In this document: one piece after another, positions 33,821-40,323 of the stretch
How positions within the stretch are numbered: the stretch's first letter is position 1
Layout of the letters: each line of letters starts with the position of its first letter
NCBI GenBank assembly: GCA_947567695.1
Contig: CANONT010000013.1
Coordinates: forward strand, 1 to 40,323
Direction of reading: 5' to 3'
DNA length: 40,323 nucleotides
DNA from: an uncultured Clostridium sp.
GTDB taxonomy: Bacteria; Bacillota; Clostridia; TANB77; CAG-508
The notes under the pieces: model-generated
What the model was told of the DNA's origin: nothing
What the model saw: the letters and a program-made list of their open reading frames with translations, nothing else
The model's database searches: none
Position numbers and translations under genes: made by a program

Positions 33821-33835
33821 TTTTTATCACATTCC

Positions 33836-35173
33836 TTATTCATTGATTTTTTTAAACTTAACTCTCGGATCCATGTCAAAACATCCTACCATTTTCCTTT
33901 GTGATGTCACCTCAAAAATTAAAGCATCATAATTTCTATGCATAATAACTAACTCCCCATTTTCATTAAAACGATTACAACTAACCGATAACGTATATTT
34001 CCCTGGTGCTAGTCTTAATTTTTGTTTAAAATCAAAAATATATTCTTCACCTTTTTTACAACTACCTGTACTAATATTCAGAAAATTGGTATTATTACCA
34101 CACATCTCCTTGCCATGAAAATCTTTAATCGTCACAGAAGCAAAAGGCTCTTCCATATCTTGATTCAATTGTACTTTCAATTTTATATCTACATATTCAT
34201 CATTATCAATCATGGTTAATGGTTGTCCAGCCTCATCAAAAATACCATAATCAAAAATCGATGCTTCATTATTGCCATAGGTCACCATGTCTGGATTAAG
34301 GGAAAAATGCTTTTTCCATTCTGCTTTATCATCTAATGCTTTAACCGTATCTTTGGTTATTTTATTTTTCCCCTTGGTTCCTTCTGTATCCTTCATTTTG
34401 GTAATTAACTTTTTATATTCCTCTACTCCTTCTTTAACTTCTCCATCAAATATCTTTTTCCCCTGTTGTAAAATAATCGTTCTATTACAATTGTTCAACA
34501 CATCACTAATACTATGTGTTACAAACAATATGGTTTTTCCTTTTTTCTTAAATTGTTCAAACTTTTTAAAACATTTTAATTGGAAAGCCATATCGCCAAC
34601 CGATAATACCTCATCAACAATTAAGATGTCTGGATCTACATTAATAGCACAAGCAAAAGCTAAACGAGCAAACATACCAGAAGAATACGTTTTTACTGGC
34701 TGACTTAAATGTTCACCAATATCTGCAAAATCAATAATTTCTTGTTCTTTTGCTTTCACTTCTTCCTGGGTTAAGCCCATAATTTGTCCATGTTGATAAA
34801 TATTTTCATAACCAGTCAATTCAGGATTAAAAGCCGTTCCTAATTCTAGCAGTGAACTAATTCTTCCTTTCATTTTGATAGAACCTGAAGTTGGCGTAAC
34901 CACTCCTGTTATCATCTTTAAAAGGGTAGATTTTCCTGCTCCATTTCTACCTAAAATCCCTAGTATTTCTCCTTTTTTTAATTCTAAATTAAAATCTTCT
35001 AATGCGGTAAAAGTAGAATGTCTTTCATAATGTGGTAACAAGATTTCAAATAAACGATCTTTTTTATGATGATACATTTTATATTTTTTACATAAATCTT
35101 TGATCTCTAAAACATTTTCTTTGTTTTCTGGCTCTTCACTTCGTTGTTCTTCTAAATTGATCTCTTTACTCAT
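33836..35173 (-). CDS. Wzt-type ABC transporter ATPase for polysaccharide export
   Basis: 445 residues. The ATPase domain has Walker A GRNGAGKST (75-83), signature YSSGM (163-167) and Walker B ILIVDE (183-188), plus the LELGTAFNPELTG stretch typical of the Wzt/TagH/RgpD branch. The extra C-terminal domain (about 285-445, rich in beta strands: YVDIKLKVQLN, PGKYTLSVSC) corresponds to the Wzt carbohydrate-binding domain that selects the finished or capped glycan. Together with the permease gene 8 bp upstream it exports the lipid-linked polymer across the membrane. The ATG at 35185 abuts AAGGA; the ATG at 35173, 12 nt after it, is preferred. The assignment is firm; the glycan specificity is unknown. 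Confidence 0.94.
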   Translation of the reverse strand: MSKEINLEEQRSEEPENKENVLEIKDLCKKYKMYHHKKDRLFEILLPHYERHSTFTALEDFNLELKKGEILGILGRNGAGKSTLLKMITGVVTPTSGSIKMKGRISSLLELGTAFNPELTGYENIYQHGQIMGLTQEEVKAKEQEIIDFADIGEHLSQPVKTYSSGMFARLAFACAINVDPDILIVDEVLSVGDMAFQLKCFKKFEQFKKKGKTILFVTHSISDVLNNCNRTIILQQGKKIFDGEVKEGVEEYKKLITKMKDTEGTKGKNKITKDTVKALDDKAEWKKHFSLNPDMVTYGNNEASIFDYGIFDEAGQPLTMIDNDEYVDIKLKVQLNQDMEEPFASVTIKDFHGKEMCGNNTNFLNISTGSCKKGEEYIFDFKQKLRLAPGKYTLSVSCNRFNENGELVIMHRNYDALIFEVTSQRKMVGCFDMDPRVKFKKINE

Positions 35174-35193
35174 TTTAATTATCATTCCTTCCT

Positions 35194-35985
35194 TTATAAC
35201 ACATCAGAAAAATCCTTCTTAGTCTTCTTAAAAATATGGTTCCCCCATACAAATAAAATCAAAGTAATCACCCAAAACACAAGAGTATACAAACCATATC
35301 CCTTCGTAATAATTCGTTCATGAATAAACGCTTCCCTTGCACACCCCACCAAATAAGTAAAAGGAATACACTGTAATAACCTTTGGATTGTTGGATGTGC
35401 TGCTACCATTTGTAAATTCCATACAATTGGAGTAAACCAGAAAAAAATCTGCATCACAATATTAAGTAACTGTGAAAAATCTGGCAATACGGTTGTAATA
35501 GCAGAAGTAAATCTAGTAAATGCAATAATAAAACAATAAGCTGCAAAAAGGGCATACAGTAAAATTAAGAAGTTTGGTACATAACCAAAACATGAACTTA
35601 TGATAATGGATATGATAAATAAAAATAGTGATACAAAGGCAGAAGATATAATCGATATAATGGGAATCGTATCAACTGGAAATACTACTTTTTTTACCAA
35701 ATAACTATAAGCTCTTATCGAATTACTAGCATTAATAATGGTATCATTCACTGTCATCCACATAGACATAGCAGGTAAAAACCACGAAACATAAGGGTAT
35801 TCTCCTGAGCTACCTACTTTTAATATATATTGGAATACAATCACATAAGTAATCATAAACACAAATGGTTGCAAAAATCCCCATACAGTCCCTAAACTTG
35901 TATTAGCAAAACGATTTTTGAAATCATTTTTTCCAATTCCCCATATTATTTTTCTATTTTTGATTACTGTTTTTATAAAATCCAT
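35194..35985 (-). CDS. Wzm-type ABC transporter permease for polysaccharide export
   Basis: 263 residues with six membrane helices in the ABC-2 layout. WGIGKNDFKNRFANTSLGTVWGFLQP at the start is the usual entry of TagG/Wzm/RgpC permeases, with an amphipathic interface helix before the first membrane segment; QIFFWFTPIVWN and PFTYLVGCAREAF in the second half are also typical. It pairs with the Wzt-type ATPase directly downstream (8-bp gap). Ribosome site GGAAGGAG. A shortened intergenic element separates it from the upstream GT2 gene. Confidence 0.93.
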   Translation of the reverse strand: MDFIKTVIKNRKIIWGIGKNDFKNRFANTSLGTVWGFLQPFVFMITYVIVFQYILKVGSSGEYPYVSWFLPAMSMWMTVNDTIINASNSIRAYSYLVKKVVFPVDTIPIISIISSAFVSLFLFIISIIISSCFGYVPNFLILLYALFAAYCFIIAFTRFTSAITTVLPDFSQLLNIVMQIFFWFTPIVWNLQMVAAHPTIQRLLQCIPFTYLVGCAREAFIHERIITKGYGLYTLVFWVITLILFVWGNHIFKKTKKDFSDVL

Positions 35986-36013
35986 TGATTTATGCTCCTT
36001 CCATTGCCAAATT

Positions 36014-36077
36014 GATTGGAAAAATTTTTGTGTTTGGCAAGCAAATTAACAACATCAAACTGTAATAATCTCCAATC
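36014..36077 (-). repeat. Shortened copy of the intergenic element, GT2/permease junction
   Basis: A 64-bp element with outer ends GATTGGA/TCCAATC, complementary but of a different sequence from every other copy. It keeps a GTTGTT block and a CCAAAC arm in the expected places, but the inner arm of about 60 bp is missing. It begins immediately after the TAA stop of the upstream GT2 gene. Confidence 0.6.
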
Positions 36078-37070
36078 TTATCGTTTTTTCATCAGTTTTA
36101 ATAAGCCATATCTAATTTGAAACAATCCTCTTGCCAACCAAGGCAAATTCATAATCATAAAATTTTCTATATAATAAATAAAAGTTTCTCTTTTATACAA
36201 TTTATGAAAAATATGCCAACCTTTAAAATTGAAATTCTTTTTGTTTTCTAACATTCTAAAATAGTCATAAACTTTTTGATTGAACTGTTGTAAGTCTTTG
36301 GGAAACTTTTCTTTTTGTTCTACATAAGTCCCAAAAACACCTAACTTAACTTGCAGAAACAATTCTCTTACTTGTCCTAATTTTTTAAATTGATGTGAAA
36401 TTTTGTCAGTTCCTACTTCATTATCCTCGTGTTGTCTATACTTAATATACTTTTCTGGTAAATAAGCCAATTTTCCTTTCAAACTAATCATTAAACCAAT
36501 CCAGTGATCATGTAAAACATATTTAGAATTGACTGGTAATGGCAAAATTTTGTCAATACAATCTTTTCTTGCCATAATCGTACAACCAGTTACACAATTA
36601 TATAAATAATTTAATTGTTGGGTATTGCCATATTTTTTTATTTTTCTACTTAATTTCATAAAATCATTAAACGAAGGATATAACATTTTGAGCTTGCTAT
36701 CTACCACCTCTAAATCACCAAAAACTAAGTCTGCTTTTTCATCTTCTAACTTCTGATATGTTTTTTCTATCTTTTCTGGCATCCATATGTCATCTTGGTC
36801 AGATAACATATATATTTTGTTTTTTACTTGTTTTAGTAAAAACTCAAAATTCTTAATACACCCTATGTTTTCATCTTGATAATATACTTTTACTCTACGA
36901 TCTTTTTCTTCGTATTGTTTTAAAATATTTCTTGTATCATCTTTTGAGCAATCATCTGATATAATCAATTGTATATTTTCATAAGTTTGATTTAATATGC
37001 TATCTAATTGTTCTCTTAAATACTTTTCTCCATTATAGGTAGCAAGTAAAATATCAATTTGCTCTTCCAT
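36078..37070 (-). CDS. GT2 glycosyltransferase, RgpB-like, probable rhamnosyltransferase
   Basis: 330 residues. IDILLATYNGEKYLREQLDSI opens a GT2 domain; ISDDCSKDDT binds the nucleotide and MLSDQDDIWMPEKI holds the metal-binding DQDD. The middle has VTGCTIMARKD and LHDHWIGL, and RQHEDNEVG follows. This series is characteristic of rhamnosyltransferases of the RgpB kind in streptococcal rhamnose-glucose polysaccharide synthesis, which agrees with the complete rmlABCD set in the window. The frame begins with a TTG at 37094, but the ATG at 37070 has a TAGGTGA ribosome site and fits the domain start. Second gene of the polysaccharide operon. The donor sugar is inference. Confidence 0.85.
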   Translation of the reverse strand: MEEQIDILLATYNGEKYLREQLDSILNQTYENIQLIISDDCSKDDTRNILKQYEEKDRRVKVYYQDENIGCIKNFEFLLKQVKNKIYMLSDQDDIWMPEKIEKTYQKLEDEKADLVFGDLEVVDSKLKMLYPSFNDFMKLSRKIKKYGNTQQLNYLYNCVTGCTIMARKDCIDKILPLPVNSKYVLHDHWIGLMISLKGKLAYLPEKYIKYRQHEDNEVGTDKISHQFKKLGQVRELFLQVKLGVFGTYVEQKEKFPKDLQQFNQKVYDYFRMLENKKNFNFKGWHIFHKLYKRETFIYYIENFMIMNLPWLARGLFQIRYGLLKLMKKR

Positions 37071-37165
37071 ATATTCACCTACATTTTTCAACAACTTTTG
37101 TTCCTGTCTATTCTATCTTCAAATTGGCTTTTTGTCAATTATTTTAACTACATTAAATAAATTAA

Positions 37166-38146
37166 TTAACTAATAAATACCAAGTATCCCAAAATTGGTA
37201 GATGAAAAATGATCATTTCTTTTATCATTTTTTTTGCCAAATTCTTACCAGCTAAAAATCTAAAATATTGAAAGAAATGTATATTAACATACTTGGACGT
37301 TCTTAGGCTTTCATAATATTTTATCATATCTTCTAAAAACTTTTTATTCTCTGTATTTGATGTATAGGATAAACACATTTTTGCACCATCTAGGTATGCC
37401 TTGTCAATTACTTTCTCTTTTCTGTATTTTAAATAAGACTGATAACTTGTCCCATTTTCTTCCTTCCATTTACCTAAATTTTGTACTAAATTTCTTCCAC
37501 CGAACACATTTCTATTATGAAGGCGATAACCAAAAAGTGGTTCTTCTATATAGCTAATCCCTTTTCCCTCATTGGCTATAAATGCTGCCAACCAATCATG
37601 TGCTATTACCACATCTTTAAATGGAAGCATTTTATTCCTAACTGTATCCGTAATAATTTGAGAACAGCCAATTCCAACACATCTTGAAATAGCTAGCTTG
37701 TCCTTGCCCTGAACAAGAGGAACATTTTTATATTGAAAATAATTTCTTTGTATAATTTGACCGTTTTTGTTAATTTGATGAGAATTACAATATACTAAAT
37801 CAACATCTTCTTTTTTTATTTTTTCCAAACTTTTTTCTATTTTTTCTGCATACCAGATGTCATCATGGTCAGCGAACATAATATATTTAGCACTTGCTTG
37901 TTTTAATAGAAATTCAAAATTCTTATTATATCCTAGATTTTTTTCTTGCCTATATAATGTAATTCGATTGTCTTGTTTTTGATATTCTTCTAAAATAGCT
38001 TTTACTTCTTTTTTAGTAGAATCATCATCACTAATTAGTAATCTAAAATTTTGATAAGTTTGGTTTAATATGCTTTCTATTTGCTGTTTTAAGTATTCTA
38101 TTTCTGTATTATAAGTAGTTAATAAAATATCTATTTCTTCTTGCAT
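37166..38146 (-). CDS. GT2 glycosyltransferase, RgpB-like, first gene of the polysaccharide operon
   Basis: 326 residues, a close relative of the next gene: IDILLTTYNTEIEYLKQQIESI, ISDDDSTKKE, MFADHDDIWYAEKI (metal site DHDD), CNSHQINKNG, VGIGCSQIITD, IAHDWLAAF and YRLHNRNVFGG. The two were probably produced by an old duplication. Relatives transfer rhamnose or similar 6-deoxy sugars to the growing wall polysaccharide at the cytoplasmic face. The ATG has an ideal AAAGGAGG ribosome site, and a TTGATT-17-TAAAAT promoter precedes it. The 71-bp gap to the next gene contains only a small 7-bp hairpin (37122-37140). Confidence 0.85.
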   Translation of the reverse strand: MQEEIDILLTTYNTEIEYLKQQIESILNQTYQNFRLLISDDDSTKKEVKAILEEYQKQDNRITLYRQEKNLGYNKNFEFLLKQASAKYIMFADHDDIWYAEKIEKSLEKIKKEDVDLVYCNSHQINKNGQIIQRNYFQYKNVPLVQGKDKLAISRCVGIGCSQIITDTVRNKMLPFKDVVIAHDWLAAFIANEGKGISYIEEPLFGYRLHNRNVFGGRNLVQNLGKWKEENGTSYQSYLKYRKEKVIDKAYLDGAKMCLSYTSNTENKKFLEDMIKYYESLRTSKYVNIHFFQYFRFLAGKNLAKKMIKEMIIFHLPILGYLVFIS

Positions 38147-38179
38147 TTTTTCCTCCTTTTGCTTCTTCTTTATGCCTAA

Positions 38180-38208
38180 ATTTTATCATTTATTCTTCTT
38201 ATAATCAA
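38180..38208 (-). promoter_or_regulatory. Promoter of the polysaccharide operon
   Basis: TTGATT (38208-38203, 4/6), a 17-nt spacer and TAAAAT (38185-38180, 5/6), about 34 nt before the ATG. It follows the terminator of the small upstream gene. Confidence 0.65.
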
Positions 38209-38213
38209 GCTAC

Positions 38214-38246
38214 AACAAAAAAAGAGGGCAATGCCCCCTTTTTGTT
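38214..38246 (-). terminator. Terminator after the small unknown gene, overlapping its stop codon
   Basis: AACAAAAAGGGGGC pairs with GCCCTCTTTTTTTGTT (one mismatch) around ATT, giving a G+C core and a T-run on the minus strand. The TAA stop at 38247-38245 touches the stem base. Confidence 0.85.
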
Positions 38247-38520
38247 AATGAGAATAGTGTTCGCTGAGCCTTCTGCTCAACTGTTCCATCTCTTCTTGTT
38301 TTACGCCCAACCTTTCTTCTGCCAAAGATAGGGCATATTCTAAATTGCGCCATGACTGGCTTTCTTTGTCAAGCTTTAAACTTTTATGAGTCCGAAGAAT
38401 TTTATTGATTCTACTATCAATTCCTTCCAAATCCCTCATTTCTTCGTTTTTTGCCAGTTCACGGGAAAAGTATGAGCAAAACTCCTCCAACTTTTCTTCT
38501 GTCAATATTTCCTCTCTCAT
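38245..38520 (-). CDS. Small helical cytoplasmic protein, function unknown
   Basis: 91 residues, highly charged and apparently all-helical (TEEKLEEFCSYFSRELAKNEEM; SLAEERLGVKQEEMEQLSRRL), with no signal peptide or membrane segment. I do not recognise a family. It is clearly a real gene: a consensus promoter (TTGACA-17-TATAAT), a TAAGGAGG ribosome site before the ATG at 38520, and a good terminator at its stop. The leader of about 60 nt contains a small CATCC/GGATG hairpin upstream of the ribosome site. Its strong monocistronic expression signals suggest an abundant protein. Confidence 0.8.
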   Translation of the reverse strand: MREEILTEEKLEEFCSYFSRELAKNEEMRDLEGIDSRINKILRTHKSLKLDKESQSWRNLEYALSLAEERLGVKQEEMEQLSRRLSEHYSH

Positions 38521-38591
38521 AATTTGTCCTCCTTAGATTGCTATTTCATCCCTATAAATAAGGATGATTTGACCACATAGTATCTAATTAT

Positions 38592-38620
38592 ATTATACCT
38601 AATTTTATGTTAATTGTCAA
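38592..38620 (-). promoter_or_regulatory. Consensus promoter of the small unknown gene
   Basis: TTGACA (38620-38615), a 17-nt spacer and TATAAT (38597-38592), an exact sigma-A consensus. It starts directly after the T-run of the IMP dehydrogenase terminator. Confidence 0.88.
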
Positions 38621-38658
38621 AAAAAAAGACATTTTCCTACAAGTGAAAGAAAATGTCT
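38621..38658 (-). terminator. Terminator of the IMP dehydrogenase gene
   Basis: AGACATTTTC (on the minus strand, 38658-38649) pairs with GAAAATGTCT (38636-38627) around a 12-nt loop, followed by eight or more T residues. It is a classic intrinsic terminator, 10 bp past the stop codon. Confidence 0.9.
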
Positions 38659-38668
38659 CTAATTGTCC

Positions 38669-40177
38669 CTATTTATATTGATTATCAATTTCCTTTAAAA
38701 TAACATCATGTGCTCCACCTTCTGTAATACTAATATCAGACACCAATGTCAATCTTGCCTTTTCATGTAACTCAGGAATCGTAATACAGCCACAATTACA
38801 CATCGTTGACTTTATTTTAGCAACGGTAATGGCTAAATTATCTTTTAAACTACCAGCATATGGAATATAAGAATCGACACCTTCCTCAAAAGACAATTTA
38901 TTTTTAGTTGGATCTTCCAAGTATCTTTGCCAATTTCTTGCTCGATTAGAACCTTCTCCCCAATATTCTTTTACAAAAGCATTTCCCTTTTTGATTACTC
39001 TTGTTGGGCTCTCATCAAATCTTGCAAAATATCTTCCCATCATAACAAAATCTGCTCCTAAAGCCAAAGCGATAGTAATATGATAATCATGTACAATTCC
39101 GCCATCGATACATAATGGAATATAAACTCCCGTTTCTTCAAAATATTCATCACGAGCTACTGCTACATCAATTAAGGCAGAGGCATTTCCACGTCCAATT
39201 CCTTTGGTTTCACGAGTAATACAAATAGAACCTCCTCCTACACCAATTTTAATGAAATCTGCTCCAGCTTTTGCTAGATACATAAAGCCTTCTCTATCAA
39301 CTACATTTCCAGCTCCTATTTTAACATCGTCTCCATATTTTGCTCTAACAAAATCTATGGTGTTTTTTTGCCAAACAGAATAACCATCCGATGAATCCAT
39401 ACAGATTAAGTCTACTCCTGCTTCTACTAAGGCTGGTATTCTTTCCTCATAATCTCTTGTATTAATTCCAGCACCTACAATATATCTCTTATTCTCATCT
39501 AATAAAGAATCTGGGTTATTTTTTCTTTCTTCATAATCTCTTCTAAACACTAAATATTTTAATCTTTCTTCATCGTCTAAAATGGGTAAACAAGCAATTT
39601 TGTTTTCCCAAATCAAATCATTTGCCTCTGATAAACTAATTCCTTTATGAGCCCAAACGACTTTTTCTTTTGGTGTCATAAATTTGTCAATTGGCTCCTC
39701 TAAATTATCTCGAGAAATTCTATAATCTTTATCCGTTACTAATCCAATAAATTTTCCTCTTGCTGTACCATCATCTGTAATAATTACTGTTGAATGACCT
39801 GTTTCTTGTACTAACTCAATCACTTCTTTTAGTGTCGTACCTGACTTAACATTCGAATCACTTACTACAAATCCTGCTTTATGCTTTTTTACATGTCGAA
39901 CCATTCTAGCTTGTGATTCAATCGATTGTGAACCATAAATAAAGGCTACTCCTCCTTCTCTTGCCAATGCAATTCCCATCTCTTCTCCTGAAACAGATTG
40001 CATAACTGCTGATACCATTGGTACATTAGCATAATATTTAGCCTCTTCTCCTTTTTGATATTTTACAAGTGGTGTTTTTAACGAAACATTACTTGGTATA
40101 CACCTTTCATCTGTTAAGTTTGGTAATAATAAATATTCATTTAGCGTTCTTGAAATATCTTCTACAATTTTTGCCAT
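38669..40177 (-). CDS. guaB: IMP dehydrogenase with CBS domains
   Basis: 502 residues, normal length for IMPDH, which oxidises IMP to XMP in guanine nucleotide synthesis. After an N-terminal barrel segment ([22 protein letters not shown]) come two CBS motifs (about 95-215), then [12 protein letters not shown], the catalytic loop with the active Cys in [23 protein letters not shown], and [12 protein letters not shown]. The loop sequence [16 protein letters not shown] is of the type seen in protozoan-like IMPDHs rather than the usual GPGSICTTR bacterial type. A late CNCG cysteine cluster lies near the C-terminus. Own promoter and terminator; ribosome site AAGGGG before the ATG. Confidence 0.93.
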   Translation of the reverse strand: MAKIVEDISRTLNEYLLLPNLTDERCIPSNVSLKTPLVKYQKGEEAKYYANVPMVSAVMQSVSGEEMGIALAREGGVAFIYGSQSIESQARMVRHVKKHKAGFVVSDSNVKSGTTLKEVIELVQETGHSTVIITDDGTARGKFIGLVTDKDYRISRDNLEEPIDKFMTPKEKVVWAHKGISLSEANDLIWENKIACLPILDDEERLKYLVFRRDYEERKNNPDSLLDENKRYIVGAGINTRDYEERIPALVEAGVDLICMDSSDGYSVWQKNTIDFVRAKYGDDVKIGAGNVVDREGFMYLAKAGADFIKIGVGGGSICITRETKGIGRGNASALIDVAVARDEYFEETGVYIPLCIDGGIVHDYHITIALALGADFVMMGRYFARFDESPTRVIKKGNAFVKEYWGEGSNRARNWQRYLEDPTKNKLSFEEGVDSYIPYAGSLKDNLAITVAKIKSTMCNCGCITIPELHEKARLTLVSDISITEGGAHDVILKEIDNQYK

Positions 40178-40222
40178 TTTATAACCCCTTTCTTTTTCCG
40201 TTTTTCTATTTTATTTCACAAA

Positions 40223-40251
40223 ATTATACTACATAATTTTACATTTGTAAA
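40223..40251 (-). promoter_or_regulatory. Promoter of the IMP dehydrogenase gene
   Basis: TTTACA (40251-40246, 5/6), a 17-nt spacer and a perfect TATAAT (40228-40223), about 45 nt before the ATG. The remaining sequence to the window end (40252-40323) is AT-rich and shows no gene. Confidence 0.8.
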
Positions 40252-40323
40252 TAGTCGAAAACAAAAAATGTAATTAATATATGATAAAATCACCTTGAAA
40301 GTTTATAAACGAATATTTCACCT

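Noticed and set aside
32656-33900. SAM riboswitch near metK
   Set aside because: The gap to the upstream gene is only 15 bp and contains just a ribosome site; no riboswitch-like fold fits.
37122-37140. Hairpin AATTGGC/GTCAATT with a T5 loop between the two RgpB-like genes
   Set aside because: Short 7-bp stem including a G-T pair, no T-run after it and none of the element's conserved blocks; too weak to call a terminator or an element copy.
1-40323. Insertion sequences, tRNA or rRNA genes
   Set aside because: I found no transposase motif and no terminal inverted repeats with target duplications, and no tRNA cloverleaf or rRNA sequence that I could recognise on either strand.

Overview
The window is low-G+C DNA in which every convincing gene lies on the minus strand, so transcription runs from high to low coordinates. 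Strong AGGAGG-type ribosome sites, consensus sigma-A promoters (TTGACA-17-TATAAT), a clostridial prepilin-like N-terminus, GH25/GH73 wall hydrolases and a streptococcal Rgp-like polysaccharide set point to a Gram-positive Firmicute, most likely an uncultured gut-type Clostridia. The taxonomic assignment is inference.

Layout in transcription order. (1) 40251-38621: IMP dehydrogenase with its own promoter and terminator. (2) 38620-38214: a small unknown protein, also with its own promoter and terminator. (3) 38208 to about 21098: a long cell-wall polysaccharide operon with two RgpB-like GT2 enzymes, a Wzm/Wzt-type ABC exporter, a SAM synthetase, a methyltransferase-like protein that has lost its SAM-binding motif, and a two-domain GT2. 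A Type II restriction-modification pair with its own promoter is inserted here (28898-26726). Next come a frameshift-split membrane protein, a DUF2142 protein and a DUF6020-like protein. (4) 21014-20299: an unknown membrane-anchored protein. (5) 20134-19126: a polyprenyl-phosphate GT2. (6) 19105-13023: two secreted wall hydrolases (GH25, then GH73-like), each with four ricin-type trefoils. (7) 13034-6835: the dTDP-L-rhamnose operon (rmlD, rmlA, DUF6056-like, rmlC, HD hydrolase, rmlB, gtrA). (8) 6825-2990: an M14 metallopeptidase with five ricin trefoils, plus an unknown anchored protein. (9) 3000-1034: PRPP synthetase and a GtrB-like GT2. (10) 946-430: a coiled-coil protein built from 11-residue repeats. 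(11) 206-18: a very short prepilin-like protein.

Taken together this is an envelope locus. rmlABCD makes dTDP-rhamnose, the GT2 enzymes build a rhamnose-containing chain on a lipid carrier, and Wzm/Wzt exports it. GtrB/GtrA-like proteins and several large GT-C-like membrane proteins probably decorate it outside the membrane. Three lectin-armed hydrolases act on the wall that carries it.

The most unusual content is a family of structured intergenic elements. Three full copies (11999-12122, 23027-23150, 30980-31103) are each exactly 124 bp and align without gaps. They share four conserved blocks and have stems whose sequences differ between copies but stay complementary, i.e. they covary. Each starts at or just after the stop codon of one gene and ends before the ribosome site of the next, always in the sense orientation and always inside an operon. 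Two shortened copies and one diverged copy occupy equivalent positions. I know of no described family that matches; a structured RNA or a folded recombination site would both fit.
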